NCBI RefSeq assembly: GCF_900112705.1
Contig: NZ_FOMR01000005.1
Span: 199,355 to 263,354, forward strand
Direction: 5' to 3'
Length of the DNA stretch: 64,000 bases
From: Lentibacillus persicus
GTDB taxonomy: Bacteria > Bacillota > Bacilli > Bacillales > Amphibacillaceae
Part shown: positions 43,188 through 52,186 of the stretch, piece by piece
How positions within the stretch are numbered: the first letter of the stretch is position 1
Layout of the letters: every line of letters begins with the position of its first letter
Notes under the pieces: generated by a model
Told to the model about the DNA's origin: nothing
Database searches by the model: none
The model's input: the letters and a program-made list of their open reading frames with translations, nothing else
Made by a program: the position numbers and the translations under genes

Positions 43188-44543
43188 ATGAAAGCAGAAG
43201 TTGAAATGAAAAGGGGAGCAGAGGAAAAAAAATCGCATCTTTGGAATGCCATGCATAAATACAACCCGAATGTTAAGCCGACGGTAGCCGTTTCGGGTGA
43301 GGGTTCCTGGTTTAAAGATGAAGAAGGCAATGCGTATCTCGATGGTGTTTCCGGCCTCTGGTGTCTCAATCTGGGGTATGGAAGACAGGAGATCGTTGAC
43401 GCGGCAGCTGAGCAGATGATGAAGCTCGCGTATTTTCCATTGACAATGAATCATCAGCCGGCTATTCAACTGGCCAATAAACTTAGCGAATTATTAGGCG
43501 CAGCGTATCAGACATTTTTCTCGAATGGAGGCTCTGAAGCAAATGAAACTGCATTCAAGATAGCCCGTCAGTATCACCAGCAGACCGGCAATCCTGGAAA
43601 GTATAAATTCATTTCGCGCTATCGGGCTTATCACGGTTCCACTTTGGGTGCCATGAGTGCGACAGCTCAGGCCAACCGTCGTTTTAAATACGATCCGTCA
43701 GCGCCGGGTTTCCTGCATGTTGCGCCGCCATATAGTTATCGCTCGCTGTTTTCAGGCACTTCAGAAGAAAAGGATATGCGAGCGGCTGATGAACTGGAGG
43801 AAATGATCCGCTGGGAAGGTGAGGAAACAGTAGCCGCTGTGATTATGGAGCCGTTTATTTCGGGTGGCGGGGTTATTATACCATCTATGAAATATATTGA
43901 ACGGGTTTCTGAAATTTGCCGGAAATATCACGTTCTGCTCATTATGGATGAAGTTGTCTCCGGGTTTGGCCGCACAGGTGAAATGTTTGGATTCAAGCAT
44001 GCGAATGGTATACAGCCGGATATTGTGACGATGGCAAAAGGACTGACCAGCGGGTATTTGCCACTTGGTGCCACCTCGGTGAAAGCTGAAATTTATGAGG
44101 TGTTTAAACAAGAAGGAAAAGACAATCACTTCCGGCATGTTTCAACTTACGGCGGACACCCGGCAGCCTGTGCAGTCGGACTGAAAAACATTGAAATTAT
44201 TGAGAAAGAAAAGATTGTTGATCGTGTACGGCAACTTGGCCATTCGAGGCTGTCAGAATTGCGTAATCTCCAAGAGCATAAACATGTAGGTGAAGTCCGG
44301 CAAGTCGGTTTTCTGCTGGGAATGGAAATGGTTGAGGATAAGTCGACTAAAGAACCATTGTCAGATTCAAAAATGAATGAAGTGGTTGGCGCGTGTAAAC
44401 AAAAGGGCTTAATCATCGGAAAAAATGGTGATACCGTGCCTGGAGGAAATAACATCCTCATTATCGCACCACCGCTTTCGAGTACTGAGGAAGACTTGGA
44501 TTTCATCATTGAAACCGTCAAATCTGTTATTCGCAGTATTTAA
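43188..44543 (+). CDS. tpa: Taurine:pyruvate aminotransferase (class III)
   Basis: Transfers the amino group of taurine to pyruvate, giving sulfoacetaldehyde and alanine. The 451-residue class III PLP aminotransferase has SNGGSEANETAFKIAR, the cofactor aspartate in MDEVVSGFGRTG and the PLP lysine in TMAKGLTSGYLP (Lys284). The taurine call rests on context: Xsc for the product and a TRAP transporter follow. Other omega-amino acids are possible for this family. AAAGGAGG precedes ATG 43188. Confidence 0.88.
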   Translation: MKAEVEMKRGAEEKKSHLWNAMHKYNPNVKPTVAVSGEGSWFKDEEGNAYLDGVSGLWCLNLGYGRQEIVDAAAEQMMKLAYFPLTMNHQPAIQLANKLSELLGAAYQTFFSNGGSEANETAFKIARQYHQQTGNPGKYKFISRYRAYHGSTLGAMSATAQANRRFKYDPSAPGFLHVAPPYSYRSLFSGTSEEKDMRAADELEEMIRWEGEETVAAVIMEPFISGGGVIIPSMKYIERVSEICRKYHVLLIMDEVVSGFGRTGEMFGFKHANGIQPDIVTMAKGLTSGYLPLGATSVKAEIYEVFKQEGKDNHFRHVSTYGGHPAACAVGLKNIEIIEKEKIVDRVRQLGHSRLSELRNLQEHKHVGEVRQVGFLLGMEMVEDKSTKEPLSDSKMNEVVGACKQKGLIIGKNGDTVPGGNNILIIAPPLSSTEEDLDFIIETVKSVIRSI

Positions 44544-44588
44544 AGAAGCTGGCTGTGGCGAAGCGCGCTGGATGGGCAGGTTATATAT

Positions 44589-45524
44589 GTGAACTATGAA
44601 CGATTAAAAACATTTATTGTAGTTGCTGAAAAGAATAGTTTTTCAGAAGCGGCTAAAATATTGTATGTCACTCAACCTACGATTACATCACAAATTAAAT
44701 CGTTGGAAGAAGAATTGAATACAAAATTATTTGAGCGAACAACAAAAAAAGTGGCGTTGACGCAGTCGGCCAAAATTCTATTAAAATATGCCAGAGAAAT
44801 TGTCCAAATGAATGATGCTGCACGAAAAGAGATTACGGACATGGAGCGCACCACTTATGGGGATTTAGGGATGGGGTGCAGTTTGACAATCGGTGAATAT
44901 ATTTTACCGGAATTTCTCAAGCAATTTAAAGAAATGTATCCGCTCATTCAAATACAGGTGAATATCGCAAACTCCCAGGCGATTATCAGCAGCATTAAAG
45001 ATCAATTAATTGATGTGGGGCTGATCGAGACTCCAATAGAAGATGAGCAGATATGTCTTGAACCGTTTCTTGAGGATGAACTTGTATTAATTGCAGCCCC
45101 CGATTATTTTCCGGAAGTAGACAACTATCTGACAATCGAGCAAGTTAAGAACGCACCGCTTATATTTCGTGAAGAAGGCTCAGGAACACGTTCAGTTGTG
45201 AATCATTATATGGAAAAAGCAGGCTTAACGAAAAATGATTTGCAAATTGTGATGGAATTAGGGAGCACCGAAGCAATTAAAGCAGCAGTGGAATCTGGAC
45301 TTGGGGTTTCGTTCATTTCCAAAAATGCGATTAAAAAGGAACAGAAGCTGGGACTGCTAAAAGCCTATTCCATCAGTGAGATAAAGCTTAAACGATCTTT
45401 TTATATTGCCCACCGAAAAAAACATGTGTTGAAGTCAACAACAGAGCTGTTTTTAGACACATTGCGAGGTATCGTTAGAAAAAAAGAGGAAGCAAAAATT
45501 CAAATGTTATCCAAAGATAATTAA
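44589..45524 (+). CDS. LysR-family transcriptional regulator
   Basis: A 311-residue LysR protein starting at GTG 44589, with HTH FSEAAKILYVTQPTITSQIK (about 18-37) and a substrate-binding-like domain (GCSLTIGEYILPEFLKQF, IEDEQICLEPFLEDELVLI). It resembles the CysL-type regulator at 23745. Lying between tpa and xsc in the same direction, it probably controls part of the sulfonate genes. With the GntR protein it gives the module two regulators. Confidence 0.87.
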   Translation: MNYERLKTFIVVAEKNSFSEAAKILYVTQPTITSQIKSLEEELNTKLFERTTKKVALTQSAKILLKYAREIVQMNDAARKEITDMERTTYGDLGMGCSLTIGEYILPEFLKQFKEMYPLIQIQVNIANSQAIISSIKDQLIDVGLIETPIEDEQICLEPFLEDELVLIAAPDYFPEVDNYLTIEQVKNAPLIFREEGSGTRSVVNHYMEKAGLTKNDLQIVMELGSTEAIKAAVESGLGVSFISKNAIKKEQKLGLLKAYSISEIKLKRSFYIAHRKKHVLKSTTELFLDTLRGIVRKKEEAKIQMLSKDN

Positions 45525-45551
45525 AGCGTTATTAAAAAGGAGGATTTCAAA

Positions 45552-47333
45552 ATGGTCAAGCAAACAGAGGAAATGGAGCGGGCAGTCAAGCAGAAACAGA
45601 AAATGACACCTAGTGAGGCAATTGTGGAAACCCTTGTCGCGGAAAATATTAAAGAAGTTTACGGAATTGTCGGCTCAGCGTTTATGGATATGCTTGATTT
45701 GTTCCCGGCAGCCGGAATTCGCTTTATCCCGGTGCGCCACGAACAAAGTGCCGGGCATATGGCAGATGCTTATGAACGTGTGTCCGGCACAGCGGGCGTT
45801 ATTGTCGGGCAAAATGGACCGGGGATCACGAATATGGTCACATCAGTGGCAGCCGCGAATCAGGCGCACAGCCCACTGGTTGTCATTTCGCCTTCTGCGG
45901 GTACAAATGCGATTGGACTGGATGGGTTTCAAGAGGCTAACCAGGTATCCATTTTTGAAGATATTACAAAAGAAACGGTCCAGGTAACAAACAAGAACCG
46001 TGTTGCTGATAACTTGCGGACAGCTTTCCGTATTGCTTATGCCGAGCGCGGACCTGTGCTATTCGATATTCCACGTGATTTGTTCTATGGGGAATTGGAG
46101 GATGTTATTCTCGAACCGCACCAATACCGCGCTGATAAACGAGGGATTGGTGATCCAGCGTCTATCGAGCGAGCTGTTGAGTTGCTGAAAAATGCCAAAA
46201 AACCGGTTATTATATCTGGTCGGGGTTCAGTCGATGCCAATGGAGTTGAGTCTGTCATCAAAGTAGCCGAGCATTTAGAGGCGCCGGCTGCAACAGCTTA
46301 TATGCACAATGATGCCTTCCCGGCTGATCATCCCTTGGGAGTGGGGCCGATTGGCTATATGGGATCAAAAGCAGCGATGTATTCCCTGCAGGAAGCGGAT
46401 GTCGTGCTTGCAGTCGGGACACGCTTGTCACAGTTTGGCACGTTGCCTTGTTATGATATTGATTACTTCCCAACCGATGCCAAAATTATTCAAATCGATA
46501 TTAACCCGCGCCAGATTGGCCGCACGCATCCTGTGGAAGTGGGTATTATCGGTGATGCGAAAGCAGCAAGTGATGAAATCTATCGTCTGTTAAAGTCAGA
46601 GGTGCCGACGCCTGAAAAGAACCCAGCACGTCTCCAGACTATAAGCCAACGAAAAGAAGAGTGGGAACAGGAACTTGTCGATTTGGCAATGGAAGATGGC
46701 AATCCAATTAACCCGCGCCGTGCTTTATTGGAAATGACCAAAGCGATGCCGGAAAACGCGATTGTTTCATCGGATATCGGAAACGTGTCGTCAACTGCGA
46801 ATGCTTACTTGAAATTTAATCAAACGAGGCGTCACATTGCAGCATTAACATTCGGTAACACCGGATTTGCTTATCCGGCAGCCCTGGGTGCACAGCTGGC
46901 TGAACCGGATGCTCCTGTATTCGCAATTATTGGTGATGGCGCGTGGGGTATGAGTCTGCATGAAGTGAGCACAGCCGTTGAACAAAATATTCCGGTGGTA
47001 GCCTGTGTCTTCAACAATAAATCATGGGCAGCTGAAAAGAAAAACCAGGTTGACTACTATGATGATCGGTATGTTGGGTCAAACATTGAAGCACCGGAGT
47101 TTGCCGAAGTGGCTAAATCGATGGGTGCACTTGGTTACACAATTGATAAACCGGAGGAGATTGAACCGACAATCAAAGAAGTGCTGAAGAAGCGTAAACC
47201 TGCCGTGCTGAACATTTATGTAGATGGAACGCAACTGGCACCGCCATTCCGAAAAGATGCCTTGAAAATGCCAACTCGTTTCCTGGATAAATATAAGCAT
47301 CTGGATTATAGCGAGTGGGGGAATAAGCAGTAA
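45552..47333 (+). CDS. xsc: Sulfoacetaldehyde acetyltransferase
   Basis: A TPP enzyme that converts sulfoacetaldehyde plus phosphate to acetyl-phosphate and sulfite. The 593-residue protein has the acetohydroxyacid-synthase-like layout: an N-terminal domain with [19 protein letters not shown] and [12 protein letters not shown], a central domain, and the C-terminal TPP motif running from [11 protein letters not shown] to VFNN. Length and sequence fit Xsc. It starts 27 bases after the LysR gene, behind AAGGAGG, and a terminator follows. No pta lies nearby, so acetyl-phosphate must be handled by an enzyme from elsewhere. Confidence 0.92.
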   Translation: MVKQTEEMERAVKQKQKMTPSEAIVETLVAENIKEVYGIVGSAFMDMLDLFPAAGIRFIPVRHEQSAGHMADAYERVSGTAGVIVGQNGPGITNMVTSVAAANQAHSPLVVISPSAGTNAIGLDGFQEANQVSIFEDITKETVQVTNKNRVADNLRTAFRIAYAERGPVLFDIPRDLFYGELEDVILEPHQYRADKRGIGDPASIERAVELLKNAKKPVIISGRGSVDANGVESVIKVAEHLEAPAATAYMHNDAFPADHPLGVGPIGYMGSKAAMYSLQEADVVLAVGTRLSQFGTLPCYDIDYFPTDAKIIQIDINPRQIGRTHPVEVGIIGDAKAASDEIYRLLKSEVPTPEKNPARLQTISQRKEEWEQELVDLAMEDGNPINPRRALLEMTKAMPENAIVSSDIGNVSSTANAYLKFNQTRRHIAALTFGNTGFAYPAALGAQLAEPDAPVFAIIGDGAWGMSLHEVSTAVEQNIPVVACVFNNKSWAAEKKNQVDYYDDRYVGSNIEAPEFAEVAKSMGALGYTIDKPEEIEPTIKEVLKKRKPAVLNIYVDGTQLAPPFRKDALKMPTRFLDKYKHLDYSEWGNKQ

Positions 47334-47353
47334 GTGCAGTAAGGTTTTAAGGG

Positions 47354-47388
47354 AGCTCTCTGTCTTAGTGTGTGGCAGAGAGCTTTTT
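47354..47388 (+). terminator. Terminator after xsc
   Basis: AGCTCTCTG and CAGAGAGCT form a 9-bp stem followed by TTTTTGC. Confidence 0.85.
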
Positions 47389-47413
47389 GCTAAAGATTAA
47401 GCGAAAAATTCAT

Positions 47414-47442
47414 TTGCAAAGTTAATAAAGTTTATCTACAAT
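47414..47442 (+). promoter_or_regulatory. Likely promoter of the TRAP transporter genes
   Basis: TTGCAA (47414-47419), 17 bases, TACAAT (47437-47442). It lies between the xsc terminator and dctM. The GntR-type operator motif is absent here, so the transporter may respond to another regulator. Confidence 0.45.
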
Positions 47443-47569
47443 CTTAATATATATAATTTTCGGAATCTATTGAATTATGACAACGGCAATGTTTGAATTA
47501 AAACAGTAATAGAACTTATTAAGAGCTATACCCGGTAATAGATAAAGGAGACTGTAAGGGGAGGATAAT

Positions 47570-48877
47570 TTGGACACGATACTCATCATATCATTAATGT
47601 TTATTTGCCTTTTTGTTGTCTTATTTTTGGGGTTGCCTGTTGCCCTTGGACTTGGTGGCACTGCGGCTCTGTTTGGTTATTTGTTCGCTCCTGAGGTGTT
47701 GACGGCTGCGCCCAGTACATTTTTTTCCACGCCATGGCAACATATTTTAGTAACAGTGCCGTTGTTCATATTTATGGGCAATATTATTCGTTATTCGGGG
47801 ATTGCTCAAGACGCTTATGATGCAGCGTATAAATTAATTGGCCATCTTCCCGGAGGCTTGGCAATGGGCACGGTGCAAGTTTGTACAATCTTTGCAGCTA
47901 TAACGGGTGTAACACCCCCGGCAACGATTACGATGGGACAAATCGCTTACCCTTCAATGATGCGGTATAACTACCACAGAGGTATCGCGATAGGTTCCAT
48001 CGGTGCCGGTGGAGCACTGGGCGCCCTCATTCCTCCAAGTGTCCCCTTTATCTTTTACGGCATTCTTGCCAATGAATCGATAGGTGCTTTGTTTTTAGGC
48101 GGAATTATACCAGGGTTAATCTTGTCCACTTTATATGTCATCTATATCGGCATAAGATGTAAGATCCAGCCACACATGGGCCCGGCAATCCCTAAAGATA
48201 ACAGGTATTCTGTGCGGGAAAAAATTGGCGCTGTAGCTGGTATTTGGCCGTTTCTTCTTCTTATTTTTCTTGTTCTGGGCGTCATTTGGCTAGGGGTTGC
48301 GACACCTGCAGAAGCTGCGGCATTTGGTGCCGGCGGTGCTCTTCTTATTAACGTTCTGTACAGAAGCATTACCTGGGAGATCGTTAAAGACTCTCTAATA
48401 TTTACAGTCAAACTTGTTGGGATGGGTTTTTGGATATTGATCGCTGCAAACTTTTTCGTCAATATTTTTAGCGCACTTGGCGGCCAGGGCATTATTACTC
48501 AGGCAGTCTTGGCAATGCCAGGCGGTGAATGGGGCGCTTTGTTGATGATGATGCTCATTATCATGCTCCTCGGGATGATAATGGATGATTGGGCGATTAT
48601 CATGATGGTCACGCCATTGTTTGTGCCGATCCTGAACATATTGGATATAAGTACACTGTGGTTTGGTGTTTTGTTTATCGTCAATATACAGATTGCTTAT
48701 TTGACGCCTCCATTTGGTTTTGTCTTGTTTTGGATCAAAAGTATATTGCCAAAAGATGTCACGATGGGGGACGTTTACCGTTCCGTTCTTCCGTTCATCG
48801 GTTTGCAAATCATTGCTTTAATATTATTAATCTTGTTTCCTGAATTGGCAACATGGCTTCCGAGCACGATGAAGTAA
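47570..48877 (+). CDS. TRAP transporter large permease DctM
   Basis: A 435-residue membrane protein of the DctM family with about 12 hydrophobic segments, beginning LFLGLPVALGLGGTAALFG and carrying MGQIAYPSMMRYNYHRGIAIGSI and LIPPSVPFIFYGI. It moves the substrate captured by the DctP protein, driven by an ion gradient. The start is TTG 47570 behind AAGGGGAGG. Gene order here is M-P-Q. Location after xsc suggests taurine or another sulfonate as cargo. Confidence 0.92.
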   Translation: MDTILIISLMFICLFVVLFLGLPVALGLGGTAALFGYLFAPEVLTAAPSTFFSTPWQHILVTVPLFIFMGNIIRYSGIAQDAYDAAYKLIGHLPGGLAMGTVQVCTIFAAITGVTPPATITMGQIAYPSMMRYNYHRGIAIGSIGAGGALGALIPPSVPFIFYGILANESIGALFLGGIIPGLILSTLYVIYIGIRCKIQPHMGPAIPKDNRYSVREKIGAVAGIWPFLLLIFLVLGVIWLGVATPAEAAAFGAGGALLINVLYRSITWEIVKDSLIFTVKLVGMGFWILIAANFFVNIFSALGGQGIITQAVLAMPGGEWGALLMMMLIIMLLGMIMDDWAIIMMVTPLFVPILNILDISTLWFGVLFIVNIQIAYLTPPFGFVLFWIKSILPKDVTMGDVYRSVLPFIGLQIIALILLILFPELATWLPSTMK

Positions 48878-48997
48878 TTTTGTTCAAAAGCGAATTTAAA
48901 AAGGAGGTGGTTCACCATTCCAAAAACTTGAACATTCACGCGCCGTTGATCGTCTGAGGGGGCAGGACGTGCTAAATATGAAAAGGAGGTTATATTG

Positions 48998-50080
48998 GTG
49001 AAAAAGTATCTTATATTTTTACTGTTACTGGTTTCTGCCGTTCTTGTTATAACGGGGTGCCAAGCTGAAGAAACACCAGAAGCAGAAGGGTCTGATTCAG
49101 AAGAAGAATATGGTCCCCCTGAAGAAGTAACCAAATGGACATTCCAGCCTGCTTTTGATTCCGGAGATGCCGGCTGGGCGAATGGTGTTGAGCCGTGGAT
49201 TGAGGATGTAGAAGAAGCGACAGAAGGTACAATTGAAATTGATTTACTTCCGGCCGGTTCAATCGTTAGCGGGAATGAAGCTTTTGGTGCTGCCAGTAAC
49301 GGGACGATTGATGTGTATGCCGGCTGGGCAACCGTTTATGGCGGGATTATGCCTGAGGGTATGCTCGCTTATGGTATGCCAATGGGCGCAGAGAACTCCG
49401 AACAGGCCTGGGAGGCTATGTGGGGAGATGACGAGTATCGAATTGGTGAGCTTGTACAGGAAGCAGCCAATGAAGAAAACCTGCAATGGGTAGGCTGGGC
49501 AAATCAAGGACCAAATTCTATCTTCACTACTTTTCCAATAAACAGTTTAGAAGATTTGGAAGGAAAAAAACTTAGAGCTGGCGGTCCTCAAGCATTATTC
49601 TTTGAAGCAATGGGAGGAACACCGGTATCTTTCGAAAGTGATGAAATCTACTCAGGAATCGATTTAGGCACGATTGAAGGAACCTTTTGGGACACTGGCG
49701 GCATGAATGATATGAATTTTCATGAAGTTATTGATTATGCGATGCTCCCTGGGTGGAACCCTGCTCAGCATCAGGAAATCTACGTCAATAAGGACGCGTG
49801 GAATGAATTGAATGAATGGCAGCAGGATAAGATCAATGAGATTTTTGAATCGAACTATTTTAAAACGAGCGAGATGCATGCTGAAGGAGTCGAAGAAGCT
49901 CTGCAGGATCTGGAAGATAGCGGTGGAGAAGTTATTACTTTAAGTGATGAAAAGGTTGAGGAAATGCGTCAAGAAGCGATTGAAAAAGTATGGCCTGAAA
50001 TTGCTGATCAGTCAGAACGTAATGCTGAGGGCGTTGAACGGTGGGAACAATACCTGCAAGATAAGGGCATGATTGAATGA
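48998..50080 (+). CDS. TRAP transporter substrate-binding lipoprotein DctP
   Basis: A 360-residue secreted binding protein anchored by lipobox VITGC (Cys21), followed by an acidic linker and a DctP domain (FQPAFDSGDAGWANGVEPWIEDVEEATEG, LAYGMPMGAENSEQAWEAMWG, LEDLEGKKLRAGG). GTG 48998 is preferred over TTG 48995 because AAGGAGG is 8 bases upstream. It captures the substrate outside the cell for DctM/DctQ. A second AAGGAGGTGG sequence at about 48901 has no good start codon after it. Confidence 0.92.
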   Translation: MKKYLIFLLLLVSAVLVITGCQAEETPEAEGSDSEEEYGPPEEVTKWTFQPAFDSGDAGWANGVEPWIEDVEEATEGTIEIDLLPAGSIVSGNEAFGAASNGTIDVYAGWATVYGGIMPEGMLAYGMPMGAENSEQAWEAMWGDDEYRIGELVQEAANEENLQWVGWANQGPNSIFTTFPINSLEDLEGKKLRAGGPQALFFEAMGGTPVSFESDEIYSGIDLGTIEGTFWDTGGMNDMNFHEVIDYAMLPGWNPAQHQEIYVNKDAWNELNEWQQDKINEIFESNYFKTSEMHAEGVEEALQDLEDSGGEVITLSDEKVEEMRQEAIEKVWPEIADQSERNAEGVERWEQYLQDKGMIE

Positions 50081-50112
50081 TAGACTTTTGTGTTAGATCA
50101 GATTTTCTGCCA

Positions 50113-50170
50113 CCTTAATAAGGCTGAAGTGTAAGGAATACTGAGGCAACCCGCCCCTTCTGTATTAAGG
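50113..50170 (+). other. Intercistronic hairpin between dctP and dctQ
   Basis: CCTTAATA (50113-50120) and TATTAAGG (50163-50170) are exact complements, with a weaker CTGAAG/CTTC pairing inside. There is no T run. Such hairpins after a binding-protein gene can stabilise its message or reduce readthrough to the permease gene. Confidence 0.4.
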
Positions 50171-50267
50171 TTTGTCTGTGCTATTAATTGGTATTCACCA
50201 ACAGGAGAGGCGGTTTGTTTTTGGCAGATCATAGTTACCTTGTCATGAAAGGAGATGGGCCAATCAA

Positions 50268-50777
50268 ATGAAGGTGTGGGGCAATGTTGAACGAACAATT
50301 GACTCAATCAGCGAATGGTTAGGCAGAATCGGGTGGCTTATCATTCTTTATGCGCTGTTTTTTGGGGTATTTGACGTCATTATGAGATATTTTTTCAATG
50401 AGCCTTCTTTATGGATTTCCACTACCATTCAATATGGAATGGTGTTATTGGCTTGTGTGTCCGGGGCTTATTCGCTTAACACGGATTCATTTGTTAAAGT
50501 CGATCTTTTCTATGAAAAATTTTCGACGAGAAAAAAAGCGATTTGCGATATTATTACATTCGCGTTTGCTTTTTTGTATTTGTATGTGTTGATCACAAAA
50601 GGAATAGAAACCGCTTCAGCATCTTTTGCAACGAGAGAAACAACACCGACAGCTGTTCCAATACCCCTTTATCATCTAAAAGCAGCTATCCCGATAGGAG
50701 CATTTTGTGTCCTGTTAGTAGTCATTAAAAAATTCGTTCGGGATATTCAAACAGTAATCGGGGACAGGGGGACGTGA
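50268..50777 (+). CDS. TRAP transporter small permease DctQ
   Basis: A 169-residue protein with four transmembrane segments typical of DctQ (IILYALFFGVFDVIMRYFFN, STTIQYGMVLLACVSGAY, and two later). It pairs with DctM. Its last residues GDRGT and TGA stop lie inside a 27-bp palindromic repeat, exactly as at the end of mqo, so the end of the native gene has been overwritten. AAAGGAGATG precedes the ATG. A terminator follows. Confidence 0.9.
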   Translation: MKVWGNVERTIDSISEWLGRIGWLIILYALFFGVFDVIMRYFFNEPSLWISTTIQYGMVLLACVSGAYSLNTDSFVKVDLFYEKFSTRKKAICDIITFAFAFLYLYVLITKGIETASASFATRETTPTAVPIPLYHLKAAIPIGAFCVLLVVIKKFVRDIQTVIGDRGT

Positions 50778-50787
50778 TCGCTGTCCC
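50761..50787. repeat. 27-bp palindromic element overlapping the end of dctQ
   Basis: Arms GGGACAG and CTGTCCC with GGGGACGTGATCG between. The dctQ stop TGA (50775-50777) is the TGA within it. Confidence 0.8.
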
Positions 50788-50820
50788 AACAAGGTTACCG
50801 CAGGATGGAATGTGCTAGTA

Positions 50821-50856
50821 AAGCTGCTGGTTCAAATAGAACTGGCAGCTTTTTTG
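50821..50856 (+). terminator. Terminator of the TRAP genes
   Basis: AAGCTGCTGGTTC pairs with GAACTGGCAGCTT with one wobble, a 5-base loop and a run of six T. Confidence 0.85.
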
Positions 50857-50860
50857 TCTT

Positions 50861-50891
50861 AGTGGGACAAGGTGTCAGACAGAGTCCCACT
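50861..50891. repeat. AGTGGGAC hairpin
   Basis: AGTGGGAC (50861-50868) and GTCCCACT (50884-50891) form an 8-bp stem. The segment GGGACAAGGTGTCAGACA at 50864 is identical to that at 33334. Confidence 0.55.
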
Positions 50892-50936
50892 ACCCCTGTT
50901 TACTTTTCAGAAAATTACTATTATAATTAAAACAAA

Positions 50937-50958
50937 GGTTAGTGAATACTCACTAACC
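50937..50958 (+). promoter_or_regulatory. TetR-type operator palindrome
   Basis: GGTTAGTGAAT and ACTCACTAACC form a 22-bp palindrome with one mismatched pair, about 50 bases upstream of the TetR gene. Size and position are typical of an autoregulatory TetR operator. Confidence 0.7.
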
Positions 50959-51007
50959 GTAACAATCTACCGCATTTTCCATCAACGACACGTAGGAGGT
51001 GAAGGCC

Positions 51008-51616
51008 TTGGATAGTAGGAAGCGTTTACCGGCGAAGCAAAGGAGAAGAATTCTAATTCATGCCGCGATTGATGTGTTTTCAGAATCGAATTTTCAAGTG
51101 GCAAAAGTTGCAGATATTGCGTCGCGCGCAGGTATTTCCGAACCAATGGTTTATAAATTTTTCAATTCAAAAAAAGAATTATTTCTCGAGATTCTGGATA
51201 GCACCAGCCATAAAACGCTCCAAAATTTCCTGGCTTTTAATCGCGAAGGGTTTGAGCAGGCAGCGTCCAAAGAGGAACTTATCAGGCTACTCGAAGAAAG
51301 TTTGATGACGTACTTTGACAGCATGGAAACTTACAGAAAAGAGATTAAAATCTATTTTCAGGCGATATCGGAAATTGACGATCCGGATGTACAAGAAGTG
51401 TTAAAAAGCGCTTATGAACGTTATGCTGACTTTTATGATTCAGTCCTGCAACGTGCACAAGCCAAAAACCTTATCGGCAGTGCGCTTGATACAAAAGCAA
51501 TCGCTTGGGATATTGTCGGGTTTACAATTCACCAAAGTACCCTGTTTATTATGGGGTATTATGATAAAGAAAATTTGAAAGCGTTTTTATCACGAAGGCT
51601 GCAAACATGGCTTTAA
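51008..51616 (+). CDS. TetR/AcrR-family transcriptional regulator
   Basis: A 202-residue TetR protein with the N-terminal HTH (AAIDVFSESNFQVAKVADIASRAGISEPMVYKFF, about 20-52) and a helical ligand domain. TTG 51008 has AGGAGG 8 bases upstream; a GTG at 50999 overlaps that site. The gene it precedes is a truncated phenylacetate-CoA ligase, and the operator resembles those of acyl- or phenylacetyl-CoA-sensing TetR proteins. It was probably the regulator of an aromatic or fatty-acid pathway now partly lost. Confidence 0.85.
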   Translation: MDSRKRLPAKQRRRILIHAAIDVFSESNFQVAKVADIASRAGISEPMVYKFFNSKKELFLEILDSTSHKTLQNFLAFNREGFEQAASKEELIRLLEESLMTYFDSMETYRKEIKIYFQAISEIDDPDVQEVLKSAYERYADFYDSVLQRAQAKNLIGSALDTKAIAWDIVGFTIHQSTLFIMGYYDKENLKAFLSRRLQTWL

Positions 51617-51650
51617 CAGCCAAACCTTAAGCGAAAGAGGGGCTATACAA

Positions 51651-51962
51651 ATGAGAAAAGTAACGTATGCAAATCCTGAATTAAACGTGATGTCAGATGA
51701 AGAAATCCATCAATTGCGGGAAACAAAATTAATGAACCAAATCAAATATACTTATCGAAATTCCGAATTCTATCAGAATAAATTTAAGGAAATTGGGGTT
51801 TCGCCTCAAGAGATAACATCAATAGAAGATTTTCGTAAACTGCCATTATTAATGGACAAAGAAAACGAGAGAATCAGTCAGCAGGAATCCCTGGAAAGAA
51901 TGGGCCACCCTTTTGGTATGCACTTGTGCGCTTCACCACGCAGTAAATATATCCTCGCGTAA
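51651..51962 (+). pseudogene. 5' fragment of a phenylacetate-CoA ligase gene
   Basis: The 103 codons match only the N-terminus of PaaK-type acyl-CoA ligases: YRNSEFYQNKFKEIGVSPQEI, LPLLMDKENER and HPFGMHLCASP. After CASP the sequence departs from the family (RSKYILA, then TAA), where a full gene would continue for some 300 codons with the SGTTG motif. No further homology was seen in any frame downstream. The break lies where the sequence turns AT-rich, so a recombination or deletion removed the rest. Confidence 0.75.
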
Positions 51963-52186
51963 TGGTTTGTATTTATATCAGTTGTTAAAAATGAACACAT
52001 CAATGAAGAGGTAACAAAACGTATTTTATTAAGGATTTTTTGCCTGTTTGCGCTAAATGGATAATTAATTTCACCCCATTTATGTGAATTTTAATAAAAA
52101 ATCAAAACATCTATTGACATATTCGAACAAATATATCAAAATAAAACAAACAAAAGTTAAAAGTTAACAGAAAAGCAGGGGATTTC
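51963..52186. promoter_or_regulatory. DeoR gene promoter region
   Basis: This very AT-rich leader has TTGACA at 52114-52119 and CAAAAT 17 bases later (52137-52142) as a possible promoter. AACAAA-type sequences repeat at 52126, 52146 and 52150, like sites used by DeoR-family proteins. Confidence 0.35.

Noticed and set aside
48899-48960. Small gene after the AAGGAGGTGG site between dctM and dctP
   Set aside because: Only an ATT codon at the right distance, with a stop four codons later.
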